64,000 nt of DNA from G051903925 sp051903925 (GCF_051903925.1 NZ_CP173678.1:4650001-4714000), one strand, 5' to 3'; positions 1 to 8,420 are shown, counted from the first letter of the stretch. Numbers and translations: made by a program. The notes: generated by a model not told the origin, from the letters alone.

Positions 1-49
1 TTCAGGCTCATGACCGTGCTCCCCAGCTTGTGACCACGCCGGCCCGCAC

Positions 50-64
50 CGGCAGATTGTGCCG
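50..64. promoter_or_regulatory. Candidate FlbD (ftr-like) palindrome, distal
   Basis: The sequence CGGCA-GATTG-TGCCG is a perfect 5-bp inverted repeat with a 5-bp spacer. It resembles the proximal palindromes at 219-231 and 238-250 and those before fliF. FlbD, encoded in this window, is known in Caulobacter to bind GGCA/TGCC-type ftr elements. The assignment is inferred from form and context only, and this copy lies about 300 bp upstream of the sigma-54 promoter, which is far for an enhancer. Confidence 0.4.
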
Positions 65-218
65 CCCACAGACGGGACGAACCGGCACAAATGACCGCCC
101 CGGCCCCGTCAGAGGCCCGGGAATGCCCGGCTTCTGCCGGCTGGATCGGGTGTCGCAGTGCTTCATGACCAGGGGTGAAGCAAGACTGATGCCAGGACCG
201 CGCCGGCTCCTGGGCGCA

Positions 219-250
219 GGCAGTTCGTGCCGGGCCCGGCAATTTGTGCT
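219..250. promoter_or_regulatory. Pair of candidate FlbD (ftr-like) enhancer palindromes upstream of fliK
   Basis: Two adjacent elements are visible: GGCA-GTTCG-TGCC at 219-231 and GGCA-ATTTG-TGCT at 238-250, with start points 19 bp apart. They lie about 100-130 bp upstream of the sigma-54 -24/-12 element at 351-366, the usual distance for a bacterial enhancer-binding protein. FlbD is the likely binder because its gene lies in this window and sigma-54 drives class III flagellar genes in relatives. Confidence 0.5.
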
Positions 251-350
251 GGGTCGACCGCGCCGCCGCTGGCCTGTCCGGGGACCCCACAGGGCAGGCG
301 CCAGGCCCAGCCCATAAGGATACGCGCGCGACGGGGTCGGCCGGGGCGGT

Positions 351-366
351 TGGCATCAAGCTTGCT
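351..366 (+). promoter_or_regulatory. Sigma-54 (-24/-12) promoter of fliK-flgD-flgE
   Basis: TGGCATCAAGCTTGCT matches the RpoN consensus TGGCAC-N5-TTGCW, with the invariant GG and GC exactly 10 nt apart. Transcription would begin near 377, about 23 nt before the chosen fliK start codon. The remainder of the 400 bp before fliK holds the ftr-like palindromes and no convincing gene. Confidence 0.7.
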
Positions 367-399
367 GAGAGGGCTGCGAACAGTTCGGAAGCGTGCCCC

Positions 400-2796
400 A
401 TGACCCAGACGACCCCAGTCGCAAGCCCAGCCAGCGCTGCCGGTGCCATCCAGGCCCTGGCCGCGCTGACCCGGGTGGGCGCGGCCGGCCAGGATGGCCA
501 GCCGCCCGAAGGCCTGTTCGCCGGACTGCTGGCGGGCCTGGTCCCGGCGGGAGAGGGCGAGGCCGCGCCGGCCGCCGCTGCGCCGCCGGTCGAGGGCGAA
601 CCGCCCGTCGTCATCGTCGCCGCCAGCACGCAGCCGGCCCTGCCCGCCGCCATGGCGACGGCGGCCGTCGCCTGGACCGCCGAGGACGGCACCCTGGACC
701 AGCCGATCATCGACCTGGTGCCGCAGCCCGTGGCTCCGAACGCGCCCGTCGCCCCCCGGCCGGCGTCGCAGGCCGCCGCCCAGGCGACGGTTGCGACCGG
801 GTCGGCAGCGCCGATGCCCCCCGCCGACGACACGGCCCTGGCCGACGCCGCGGCAATCGTCGCCGCGCCCAGCCTGCCGGACGCCGCGTCCGTCGATCGG
901 ACGCCGGTGGAGAAGGCCCCGGCAGAGGCGATGCCAGCGGAGGAGATGCCGGCGGACGCCGGGCCGGCCCTGGGCCTGGCCATGGCGCCGCCCCCGCCGC
1001 CCGTTGCCGCGGCACCGCAGGCGACCGCCGCGAACCCGACAGAGACCAAGCCGACCGACGCCGCGAGCCCGCGGACCGGCTCGACCAGCCCAGCCCCCCA
1101 GGACGCGGCGCCGGATCCGGCCGCCGGCCTGGCCCGACCTGCGCCCGCCCCGGCGCCGGGCATGACGGGCTCCGGCGCCGCCGAGTCGGCGGACGACCAG
1201 GCATTGGCCCAGGCCCGGCCTGCCGCGGGGACACCGGGGGCCGCGACCTCCGCCGCCCCTGCCCCCGCCCCGGCCAGCCCAGCGACGCCCGCAGCCCAGG
1301 CCACGGCACCGGCAGCGCGGGCCGCCGCACCCGAAGCGGCCAAGAGCGACGCGGCGCCGGCCACCGCGCCGCGCATCCTGGCGCAGCTGCTGGCCAGCGC
1401 CGACACGCCGCCCGAGCAGATCCCGGCAGCGACCGCGCCCACGGCGACGCCTGCCCCCGCCGCCTCGCCCCCTGTCGCCCCGCCCCCTGTCGCGGCGGCC
1501 GCGCCTGCGCCGCTCGCGGTGCCGGCGGCCAGCGTCGCACCAGTCGGCCCGACGCCCGCCCCCGCGGCGGCCACCGCGCTGCCGCAGCCTGCGGCCCAGG
1601 TCCAGACTTCGGCCACCGTGCCGGCCCAGGCCGCCGATGCGCCTGCCGAAGTGACGGTTGCAACGATCGCCGCCCAGGCGCCACGGCCCGCCCGCGTGGC
1701 CCAGCCGGCGCCCGCCGCGACCACGGAACCGGCTGACGCGGCTGCCCCGGCCAGGACCGGCGATGCCGTGGCCCGGACCGCTGGCCAGGCCCAGCCTGTG
1801 CAGGTGCAGACCACGCAGCCCCAGGCGATCCAGCCCGCGCCCGTCGCCACGGCGACGGTCCAGAATCAGCCTGCCCAGGTGCAGTCGCCCCCGGTTCAGC
1901 CCTCCCCGATTCAGTCGCCCGCGATTCAGTCACCCCCGATCCAGGCCCCCCAGGTCCAGGCCGCTCAAACCGCTGCGCCCCAGGTCCAGGCGGGTGCGCC
2001 GCTGGATGCGCAACCCGCGGCCCAGGCGCCCACGCCTGCATCCACGCCGACGCCCGGCCCGACCCCTGCGGCACCGGCTGCCGCTCCGGCGGACGCGGCC
2101 ATGGTCCAGGACGGCGTGGCGCAGGCCCCCGGCCAGGCCAAGGCCCCGGCCCGCATGGCCGGCGGGCCCGCCGCCGACATGCTGGCCGCGCAGGATGCGC
2201 CGGCGACGGCCGATGCCGCGACGGCGGTCCCGGCCGCGGCCGATGCCCCGGACGCGGCACTGCCGGCGGTCGAGGGCGGCCCGAGCCTGGCGCCCGCTGC
2301 CGAGGCGGCCAAGGCGGCGGCCCCCGTGCCGCAGCCGCGCTGGGCCGTGCCGGTCCACCCGGCGACGCAGCAGGTGGTGGCCCAGGTCGCCAAGGCGGTG
2401 CCCAATGGCGCCAGCACCTTCGACATCCGCCTGGACCCGGCAGAGCTGGGCCGCGTGCAGATCCGCCTGACGGTCAAGGACGACGGCAAGGTGGAAGCCG
2501 CCTTGAGCGCCGACCGGCCCGAGACGCTGGCCCTGCTGGAACGCGACCAGAAGACCCTGGTGCGTGCGCTGGACCAGGCGGGGCTGAAGGCCGACACGGG
2601 CGCGCTCAGCTTCTCCCTGAACCAGGGCGGAGGCGAGAACGCCCGGGCCTTTGGCCAGCAGGGCAATCACCAGGGCGGTCACCCGTCGCATGGCTCCGCC
2701 TCTGGCGGCACACCCGGCGAAGGGACCGACACCACAGCAAAGGCCGCCGTCCAGCCCAGGCACGGCGCCACCTCCAGCCTCGACATCTCGGTCTAG
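400..2796 (+). CDS. fliK: Flagellar hook-length control protein FliK
   Basis: This 798-residue protein has a very long Ala/Pro/Gln-rich, low-complexity body. It ends in a compact FliK C-terminal (Flg_hook) domain around residues 650-735, recognised by LDPAELGRVQIRL and the following LLERDQKTLVRALDQAG segment. FliK is a secreted molecular ruler whose C-terminal domain contacts FlhB and switches export from hook to filament substrates. I chose the ATG at 400 because it lies just downstream of the sigma-54 promoter; the open frame extends to 244, but that stretch is promoter DNA. flgD and flgE follow in the same direction, fitting hook assembly. The length is roughly twice that of enteric FliK, all of it in the disordered region. 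Confidence 0.9.
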   Translation: MTQTTPVASPASAAGAIQALAALTRVGAAGQDGQPPEGLFAGLLAGLVPAGEGEAAPAAAAPPVEGEPPVVIVAASTQPALPAAMATAAVAWTAEDGTLDQPIIDLVPQPVAPNAPVAPRPASQAAAQATVATGSAAPMPPADDTALADAAAIVAAPSLPDAASVDRTPVEKAPAEAMPAEEMPADAGPALGLAMAPPPPPVAAAPQATAANPTETKPTDAASPRTGSTSPAPQDAAPDPAAGLARPAPAPAPGMTGSGAAESADDQALAQARPAAGTPGAATSAAPAPAPASPATPAAQATAPAARAAAPEAAKSDAAPATAPRILAQLLASADTPPEQIPAATAPTATPAPAASPPVAPPPVAAAAPAPLAVPAASVAPVGPTPAPAAATALPQPAAQVQTSATVPAQAADAPAEVTVATIAAQAPRPARVAQPAPAATTEPADAAAPARTGDAVARTAGQAQPVQVQTTQPQAIQPAPVATATVQNQPAQVQSPPVQPSPIQSPAIQSPPIQAPQVQAAQTAAPQVQAGAPLDAQPAAQAPTPASTPTPGPTPAAPAAAPADAAMVQDGVAQAPGQAKAPARMAGGPAADMLAAQDAPATADAATAVPAAADAPDAALPAVEGGPSLAPAAEAAKAAAPVPQPRWAVPVHPATQQVVAQVAKAVPNGASTFDIRLDPAELGRVQIRLTVKDDGKVEAALSADRPETLALLERDQKTLVRALDQAGLKADTGALSFSLNQGGGENARAFGQQGNHQGGHPSHGSASGGTPGEGTDTTAKAAVQPRHGATSSLDISV
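1876..1960 (+). repeat. Imperfect tandem coding repeat in fliK
   Basis: A run of units of about 15 bp encodes repeated Q-S-P-P-I/V five-residue blocks (IQSP and VQSP variants). It lies inside the disordered ruler region of FliK and is a likely site of length variation by slippage. Confidence 0.6.
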
Positions 2797-2808
2797 GGAG
2801 CCCGGACG

Positions 2809-3480
2809 ATGGACGTCAATTCCGCAACCAGCGCCGCCACCGCAGCCGCCGCCGGGTCCAAGTCGGCCACGGCCGGGGCGACGCTGGCCACCACGTTCGA
2901 CACGTTCCTGACGCTGCTGACGACACAGCTGCAGAACCAGGACCCGCTGAACCCCATGGACTCGGCCGAGTTCACCAACCAGCTGGTCAACTTCTCCGGC
3001 GTCGAGCAGCAGATCAACACGAACTCGAACCTGGAGAACCTGATCACGCTGGTGAAGGGAACCCAGGCACAGCAGGCCGCGGCCTATATCGGCAAGACCG
3101 TCAACCTGGACAGCGACACCGCCGCCCTGAAGAACGGCGCCGCCTACTGGTCCTATGACCTGGAAGACACCGCCAAGGTGACGGTCCTGACCATCACCAA
3201 TTCCAGCGGCCAGACGGTCTGGCAGGAAACCGGCGAAACCGCCGCCGGCCGGCACGACCTGACCTGGGACGGCAAGGACGCCAGCGGCACGGCCCTGCCC
3301 GACGGCAGCTACACGCTGACCGTCTCGGCCCTGACCGACGCGGGCGTGCCCGTGAAGACCGATATCGCCGTCACCGGCCGCGTCAGCGCGGTCGAGGTGG
3401 CGGATGGCGAGACCTATGTGGTCGTCGACGGCAACCGCGTGAAGCTGTCCGACGTCACCTCGATCCGCGAGACGAGCTGA
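2809..3480 (+). CDS. flgD: Flagellar hook capping protein FlgD
   Basis: The 223-residue product carries the FlgD N-terminal signature LLTTQLQNQDPLNPMDSAEF around residues 32-52, which mediates export and cap assembly. A C-terminal beta-rich FlgD Ig-like/TUDOR region includes GRHDLTWDGKD and LPDGSYTLTVSA. FlgD caps the growing hook and is removed on completion. It begins 12 bp after fliK ends, so it is almost certainly co-transcribed with fliK, and it precedes the hook gene. Length is normal for the family. Confidence 0.95.
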   Translation: MDVNSATSAATAAAAGSKSATAGATLATTFDTFLTLLTTQLQNQDPLNPMDSAEFTNQLVNFSGVEQQINTNSNLENLITLVKGTQAQQAAAYIGKTVNLDSDTAALKNGAAYWSYDLEDTAKVTVLTITNSSGQTVWQETGETAAGRHDLTWDGKDASGTALPDGSYTLTVSALTDAGVPVKTDIAVTGRVSAVEVADGETYVVVDGNRVKLSDVTSIRETS

Positions 3481-3559
3481 GGGGCGGCAAGACCCCCTGA
3501 ACAAATCGACTGAACAAACCCATCCAATCGAACAGACCTGTCAGTAAAGGGATCCGATC

Positions 3560-4873
3560 ATGAGCCTCTACGGCGCCCTGCAGTCCGGTGTTTCTGGGCT
3601 CAATGCCAATTCCAAGGCGATGAGCATCATTTCGGACAACATCAGCAACGTGAACACCATCGGGTACAAGGAGAACAAGGCCCTGTTCTCGACCCTGGTG
3701 ACCGACAACACGCCGAACAAGTACACGGCCGGCGGCGTGCGCGCCTCGGCCCAGGCGCTGATCACGAAGGAAGGCCTGGTGCAGACCAGCTCCTCCGTCA
3801 CCGACATCGCCGTGTCGGGCCAGGGCATGTTCGTCGTCTCTGACCTCGCCAATGGCGGCGGCATGCGCTTCACCCGCGCCGGCTCGTTCACGCCCGACCA
3901 GAACGGCAACCTGAAGAACGGGGCCGGCTTCTACCTGCAGGGCGTGCCGGCCGACATCGACGGCAATTTCCCCACCAACGTCGCCGGCCCCAACGTGCTG
4001 CGCACGATCAACCTGGCGTCGCTGACCGGCAATCCGACGGCGACATCGTCGATCGGCATCGACCTCAACCTGCAGGCGTCGCAGGCGGTGTCGCCCGGCG
4101 CCTATGTCGCGGGCGACATGGCCACAAGGGCCGCCACCGGCGCCGGCGGCAAGCAGCCCGACTTCGAGCGCAGCTTCGAGGTCTTCGACAGCCAGGGCAC
4201 GTCGCGCACGATCACCTTCGGCTTCGTCAAGACGGCGGCCAATACCTGGGGGGTGGAGGCCTATTCCAGCCCGGCCGCCGATACCACGGGCACCGATGGC
4301 CTGATCGCCTCGGGCACGATCACCTTCGACACCGACGGCAACCTGGCCGGCAACACCCTGCCCGCCAGCCTGGCCGTGCCATGGGCGGCGTCGCTGGGCA
4401 TCACCACGCCGCAGAACATCGCCCTTGACCTGGGCACGGTCGGCGCGCGCGACGGCCTGGGCCAGGTCGACACCCCGTCCAGCCTGATCGCGTCCGTGGT
4501 CAACGGCAACGGCATCGGCAACCTGACCGGCGTCGAGATCGACAACCAGGGCGTGGTCACGGCCAAGTTCTCGAACGGGACCACGCGCAACATCTACAAG
4601 ATCCCGCTGGCCACGTTCCCCAATGCCAATGGCCTGAGCGCCTCGACCGGCAATGTCTATGCCGAGACGGCGGGCTCTGGCCCCGTGAACATCGATTTCA
4701 CCGGCCGCGGCACGTCGGGAAGCATTGTTGCCTCCTCGCTTGAGGCATCGACCGTCGATCTTGGCGAGCAGTTCACGAACATGATCACCACGCAGCGCGC
4801 CTATTCTGCCTCGTCCAAAATCATCACGACCGCAGACGAGATGCTGAGTGAGCTGATCAACATCAAACGCTAA
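3560..4873 (+). CDS. flgE: Flagellar hook protein FlgE
   Basis: The protein of 437 residues starts with the rod/hook family motif (MSLYGALQSGVSGLNANSKA), followed by SDNISNVNTIGYKE. It ends with the conserved C-terminal helix (LGEQFTNMITTQRAYSASSK, then ITTADEMLSELINIKR). FlgE polymerises outside the cell into the hook. The gap from flgD is 79 bp and has no clear promoter, so transcription probably runs from the sigma-54 promoter before fliK. A long hairpin follows the stop codon. Confidence 0.95.
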   Translation: MSLYGALQSGVSGLNANSKAMSIISDNISNVNTIGYKENKALFSTLVTDNTPNKYTAGGVRASAQALITKEGLVQTSSSVTDIAVSGQGMFVVSDLANGGGMRFTRAGSFTPDQNGNLKNGAGFYLQGVPADIDGNFPTNVAGPNVLRTINLASLTGNPTATSSIGIDLNLQASQAVSPGAYVAGDMATRAATGAGGKQPDFERSFEVFDSQGTSRTITFGFVKTAANTWGVEAYSSPAADTTGTDGLIASGTITFDTDGNLAGNTLPASLAVPWAASLGITTPQNIALDLGTVGARDGLGQVDTPSSLIASVVNGNGIGNLTGVEIDNQGVVTAKFSNGTTRNIYKIPLATFPNANGLSASTGNVYAETAGSGPVNIDFTGRGTSGSIVASSLEASTVDLGEQFTNMITTQRAYSASSKIITTADEMLSELINIKR

Positions 4874-4876
4874 AGT

Positions 4877-4933
4877 TTAAGACAAATATGAACGGCTCTG
4901 CTCTATCGGGCAGGGCCGTTCACTTTGTCTTAA
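4877..4933 (+). terminator. Two-part hairpin after flgE, probable terminator
   Basis: An inner stem pairs 4891-4903 with 4908-4920 (AACGGCTCTGCTC against GGGCAGGGCCGTT, with two G-U pairs). An outer perfect 10-bp stem pairs TTAAGACAAA (4877-4886) with TTTGTCTTAA (4924-4933). It separates the hook operon from the sciP promoter. There is no long U tract, only the U-rich outer arm. Confidence 0.6.
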
Positions 4934-4942
4934 CCCAACCGT

Positions 4943-4957
4943 TTAGCCCTTCGTTAA
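4943..4957 (+). promoter_or_regulatory. CtrA-like binding site before sciP
   Basis: TTAG-CCCTTCG-TTAA matches seven of the eight specified bases of the CtrA consensus TTAA-N7-TTAA and lies about 50 bp before the preferred sciP start. In Caulobacter sciP is activated by CtrA and then inhibits CtrA-dependent transcription. The assignment rests on the motif and its location. Confidence 0.5.
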
Positions 4958-5005
4958 ATGGCTTTGGCCAATATGGGTGCAGGACGAGTTGGGACGATTG
5001 GAATC

Positions 5006-5287
5006 ATGGGAGATACACGCCGAAGCGAGGCACCACGCGTTGCAGGACCCTTCGGGCTGCCCCGGACCCTGGACGACCTGCCGCCTCCGGATACCAAGCG
5101 TTGGGTCATTCGCCGCAAGGCCCAGGTCGTGGCCGGCGTCCGCATGGGGCTGATCAGCCTGGAGGACGCCTGCCGCCGCTATACCTTGTCGGTCGAGGAA
5201 TTCCTGAGCTGGCAGCGCGCGATCGAAAGCCATGGCCTGGCCGGCCTGCGCACGACGCGCCTTCAGGAATACCGCGAGACGGCCTGA
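5006..5287 (+). CDS. sciP: DUF1153 / SciP-type CtrA inhibitory protein
   Basis: This 93-residue protein carries the DUF1153 helix-turn-helix core: TKRWVIRRKAQVVAGVRMG, a LEDACRRYTLSVEEF segment, then SWQRAIESHGLAGLRTTRLQ. SciP of Caulobacter blocks CtrA from recruiting RNA polymerase and so resets CtrA-regulated promoters, including flagellar ones. The ATG at 5006 is preferred because conservation begins soon after it; an in-frame ATG at 4958 directly abuts the CtrA-like box and would leave no 5' leader. Its position next to flgE links cell-cycle control to flagellar genes. Confidence 0.88.
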   Translation: MGDTRRSEAPRVAGPFGLPRTLDDLPPPDTKRWVIRRKAQVVAGVRMGLISLEDACRRYTLSVEEFLSWQRAIESHGLAGLRTTRLQEYRETA

Positions 5288-5694
5288 CGCACAGGTCGTC
5301 GAGCACATGTCAGGCCAGGCACAGGCCACATGACACAGCGGGGACCTGGAGCATCAGGGTCCCCGCCAGGGGTTGGGGGCGGCAGTAGCGCGTTGGCCGT
5401 CCCCCGCACCCCCCTCCCCGCCCGACCGGGCCGGGCCTTCGGATCATCCGCGCAACCGCCTTTCCCCGGCAGATGGTCTGCACTTGAGATCCCCACATTG
5501 AGGTCCGGCGACCGGCAAGGCCATGCGGCCGGTGGTCAAGACCGCCGGTACTCTTGAGCCCGGCCAGGGTCGGCATGCTGTCCGACCCCCCTGGATCATG
5601 CAACGCCAAGACGGCGACGAGATCATCGCGACTGGATTGCACCTTCTCTTCGGACTATCGTGCGCAAAACGATTTCGAAGGGATGAGGTGCCCC
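5288..5694. other. Intergenic region between sciP and the deacylase gene
   Basis: About 400 bp without a convincing gene. It contains a perfect 9-bp stem-loop GCGGGGACC/GGTCCCCGC at 5338-5366, which could terminate sciP transcription. Short open frames here are Pro/Arg/Gly-rich shadows lacking recognisable domains or good ribosome-binding sites. No clear promoter was identified for the downstream gene. Confidence 0.5.
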
Positions 5695-7446
5695 ATGTAC
5701 GATCTGGTGATCCGCAACGGTGTGATCGTGGACGGTTCGGGCGGCCCCCGGTACAAGGGCGACGTGGCGATCAAGGGCGACCGGATCGTGGCCGTCGGCA
5801 CGGTGTCGGGCGAGGCCGCGCAGACGATCGACGCGACGGGCAAGGTGGTGACGCCCGGCTTCGTCGACATCCACACGCATTATGACGGCCAGGCTTCGTG
5901 GGATCCGCTGCTGGCGCCCTCCTCCATCAACGGCGTCACCTCGATCGCGATGGGCAATTGCGGCGTCGGCTTCGCCCCCGTGCAGGCCGACAAGCACGAC
6001 TGGCTGATCAACCTGCTGGAGGGGGTGGAGGACATCCCCGGCACCGCCCTGGCCGAGGGGCTGACCTGGGACTGGCAGTCCTTTCCCGACTACCTGGACG
6101 CGCTGCAGCGCCGGGAATTCGCGATGGACGTGGGCGCCCACCTGCCCCATGCAGCGCTGCGCGCCTTTGTCATGGGCGAGCGCGGCGCCGACCCTGACGC
6201 AGCACCCAGCCCGGCCGAAATCGCCGAGATGGAGCGCCTGACGTTCGAGGCGCTGCAGGCAGGCGCCCTCGGCTTCTCCACCTCGCGCACCTATCTGCAC
6301 CGCAGCCGCGACGGCCAGAACATCGGGACGCTGCGCGCCGGGCGGGACGAGCTGCTGGCCATCGCGCGGGCGATCCGCCGGGCCGGCCGCGGCGTCATCC
6401 AGATGATCTCCGACGCCTACCTGTCGGCGGACGACGACTTCGCCAATGCCGAGCTGGACCTGATTCGTGACCTGGCCCGCACCTCGGGCGCGCCGCTGTC
6501 CTTCACGGTGCAGCAGACGGACGATGCCCCTGAGCGCTGGCGCTTCATCTTCGACCGGGTCGACGCGATGGTCCGCGAAGGCCTGGACGTGAAGTGCCAA
6601 GTGGCGCCGCGGCCGATCGGCGTCATCCTGACCTTTGCCTCCACCACCAACCCCTTCCTGCTGACCCCGGCCTTCCGCGCCGTCGCGCATGGCGTGTCGA
6701 TCGAGGAGCGGCTGAAGCGCCTGGCCGATCCGTCGGTCAAGGCGCGCATCCTGGCCGACCACGCGGCGACGCCGTCGTCGGGCCTGATGGCGCGCCTGAC
6801 CCATGGCTTCGACCGGATGTTCCGCATGAACGATCCCGTCGACTACGAGCCCGACCTGTCGCTGTCGCTGGAGGCGGAGGCCCGCCGCCTGGGCCGCGAC
6901 CCGGCGGAATTCGCCTATGACGTCTTCCTGGAGGAAGGTGGCCGGCGCCTGATCTACCAGCCGCTGCTGAACTTCGTGAAGGGCAACCTGGACGACGTGC
7001 ACGCCATGATGACGGGCGCGCGCACGCTCTATGGCCTGTCGGATGGCGGCGCCCATTGCGGCACGATCTGCGACGGCAGCTTCCCCACCACCACGATCGG
7101 CCTGTGGTCCAAGGGCAGCAAGTCGGGCAAGTCGATCCCGCTGGAGCAGCTGGTGCACGGCTATTCGCGGCGCAATGCGGAGCAGGTCGGCTGGTTCGAT
7201 CGCGGCCTGGTGAAGGCGGGCTACCTGGCCGACCTCAACGTGATCGACATGGATGCCCTGGCGCTCAGCCCGCCGGAGATCATCCAGGACCTGCCGGCCG
7301 GCGGGACGCGCCTGATGCAGACGCCGCGCGGCTATGCCTGCACGATCAAGGCGGGCAAGGTCACGTTCGAGAACGGCCGCTCCACGGGCGCCCTGCCGGG
7401 CCGGGTCCTGCGCACCGAGATGCGCATCCAGGAGGCCGCGGAATAG
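5695..7446 (+). CDS. N-acyl-D-amino-acid deacylase family amidohydrolase
   Basis: The 583-residue metal-dependent hydrolase belongs to amidohydrolase family 3 (D-aminoacylase-like). It has the N-terminal beta-sandwich start YDLVIRNGVIVDGSG, the metal ligand motif GFVDIHTHYDGQ near residues 55-65, a Cys-bearing GNCGVGFAP segment, and the late active-site motif SDGGAHCG near residue 450. Such enzymes remove N-acyl groups from D-amino acids or act on related cyclic amides; the substrate cannot be read from sequence. The ATG at 5695 follows a GAGG ribosome-binding site, and an ATG four codons earlier is possible. A strong bidirectional terminator lies between it and the convergent TetR gene. Confidence 0.88.
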   Translation: MYDLVIRNGVIVDGSGGPRYKGDVAIKGDRIVAVGTVSGEAAQTIDATGKVVTPGFVDIHTHYDGQASWDPLLAPSSINGVTSIAMGNCGVGFAPVQADKHDWLINLLEGVEDIPGTALAEGLTWDWQSFPDYLDALQRREFAMDVGAHLPHAALRAFVMGERGADPDAAPSPAEIAEMERLTFEALQAGALGFSTSRTYLHRSRDGQNIGTLRAGRDELLAIARAIRRAGRGVIQMISDAYLSADDDFANAELDLIRDLARTSGAPLSFTVQQTDDAPERWRFIFDRVDAMVREGLDVKCQVAPRPIGVILTFASTTNPFLLTPAFRAVAHGVSIEERLKRLADPSVKARILADHAATPSSGLMARLTHGFDRMFRMNDPVDYEPDLSLSLEAEARRLGRDPAEFAYDVFLEEGGRRLIYQPLLNFVKGNLDDVHAMMTGARTLYGLSDGGAHCGTICDGSFPTTTIGLWSKGSKSGKSIPLEQLVHGYSRRNAEQVGWFDRGLVKAGYLADLNVIDMDALALSPPEIIQDLPAGGTRLMQTPRGYACTIKAGKVTFENGRSTGALPGRVLRTEMRIQEAAE

Positions 7447-7468
7447 TCCCCTGAAGGAATAGCGGCCC

Positions 7469-7506
7469 GAGCCCGTCCCCCGTCGCCGGCGGCGGGGGAC
7501 GGGCTC
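7469..7506. terminator. Bidirectional terminator between deacylase and tetR genes
   Basis: A perfect 14-bp inverted repeat, GAGCCCGTCCCCCG against CGGGGGACGGGCTC, encloses a 10-nt GC loop. It sits in the short space between two convergent genes and touches the stop codon of the minus-strand gene. There is no U tract, which is common for terminators in high-GC genomes. Confidence 0.7.
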
Positions 7507-8281
7507 AGCAGACGTCCGCAGCCGCCCGGGGCTCCGCCTCGGCCGCGCTGTCCGGCGGCAGGACGAAACCCAGGGCCGCCAGCAGGCGCCGGCAATAGGC
7601 GCGCCGTTCCTCCAGCGGATGCGCCCCCGGCTGGAGCAGGAAGCGGTAGAGCAGTGCCCCGTTCAGCTGGTCCTGGATCAGGTCGGGGTCGGGCGGCGGC
7701 CCGCCCGCCGGCCCGCGCAGCTGGCCCTGCGCGATCATCCCCTCCAGCGCCTTGCCGAACGCCGCGCGGCGCGGCGCCAGGTGCGCCTGCCAATAGGCGG
7801 CGATCAGTGCCGGATGACTGTGCGCCGTGGCCAGCAGCTGCACGACCAGGCGCCCCAGGTCGCCCCGCCCCATCGCGGCGCTGACCGTGCCCATCATGTA
7901 GGCGACCAGGTCCGCCACGCCGAAGCGCGACCAGTCCGGCACCGTGCCCGCCGCCGCGCGCGCGTCCTCGCGCTGCCGGACCTGGCCCAGGGCATGCACC
8001 AGCAGCGCCTCCTTGTCGCGCCAGCGGCGATAGACCGTTGCCCGCGTGACGCCGGCACGCCGGGCCACCTGCTCGATGGAGCAACCCTCGATCCCACCCT
8101 CGATGAACAGGGCGATGGCGGCATCGGGAATCGCCCGGTCGGCCGCGGCATTGCGCGGACGCCCCGGCGCCGACCGGCCCGCGCTCACGACATCGCGCCC
8201 CGACCGCGCGACGGACGGCCGCGCGATCGGGACCCGCCGGTCGCATTCAACGCCATGGCAGTCCCGTTTCCCGGCGCACAT
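7505..8281 (-). CDS. TetR/AcrR family transcriptional regulator
   Basis: The N-terminal helix-turn-helix is clear (IALFIEGGIEGCSIEQVARR, then AGVTRATVYRRWRDKEAL). A C-terminal ligand-binding domain of about 140 residues follows (TetR_C type, with LVVQLLATAHSHPALIAAYW). The gene is divergent from a DUF1302 outer-membrane protein and is the natural candidate to regulate it. The start is uncertain: the open frame begins at 8281, but a GTG at 8188 just before AGRSAPGRPRN would give a more typical length of about 228 residues. A perfect 17-bp palindrome at 8319-8335 may be its operator. Confidence 0.8.
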   Translation of the reverse strand: MCAGKRDCHGVECDRRVPIARPSVARSGRDVVSAGRSAPGRPRNAAADRAIPDAAIALFIEGGIEGCSIEQVARRAGVTRATVYRRWRDKEALLVHALGQVRQREDARAAAGTVPDWSRFGVADLVAYMMGTVSAAMGRGDLGRLVVQLLATAHSHPALIAAYWQAHLAPRRAAFGKALEGMIAQGQLRGPAGGPPPDPDLIQDQLNGALLYRFLLQPGAHPLEERRAYCRRLLAALGFVLPPDSAAEAEPRAAADVC

Positions 8282-8318
8282 GGGACCGCTTCACGTGATC
8301 CGGTGACGCACGATTTCC

Positions 8319-8335
8319 CATGCCTGTCAGGCATG
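8319..8335. promoter_or_regulatory. Perfect 17-bp palindrome in tetR / DUF1302 intergenic region
   Basis: CATGCCTG-T-CAGGCATG is an uninterrupted palindrome of 8+1+8 bases placed between divergent tetR and outer-membrane protein genes. This is the size and position expected of a TetR-family operator. Binding is inferred. Confidence 0.5.
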
Positions 8336-8420
8336 TACCAGGCGGTCGGATCAGCATCATCGCACCTCATCTCAATACGATACGGTACACAACCGCATTG
8401 GAATTGGCGTGGAGGGGAAA

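Noticed and set aside
244..399. N-terminal extension of fliK
   Set aside because: The segment contains the sigma-54 promoter and palindromes and has no conserved protein sequence.
1876..1960. Possible CRISPR-like array in fliK
   Set aside because: The repeats are short, in-frame and contiguous, encoding a Gln-Pro-Ser peptide repeat rather than repeat-spacer units.
707..2260. Long minus-strand open frame opposite fliK
   Set aside because: Composition is Arg/Pro/Gly-rich shadow coding with no domain, lying fully within a recognised gene.
5330..5557. 75-codon frame after sciP
   Set aside because: Pro/Arg/Gly-rich, weak ribosome-binding site, no conserved pattern; a hairpin overlaps its start.
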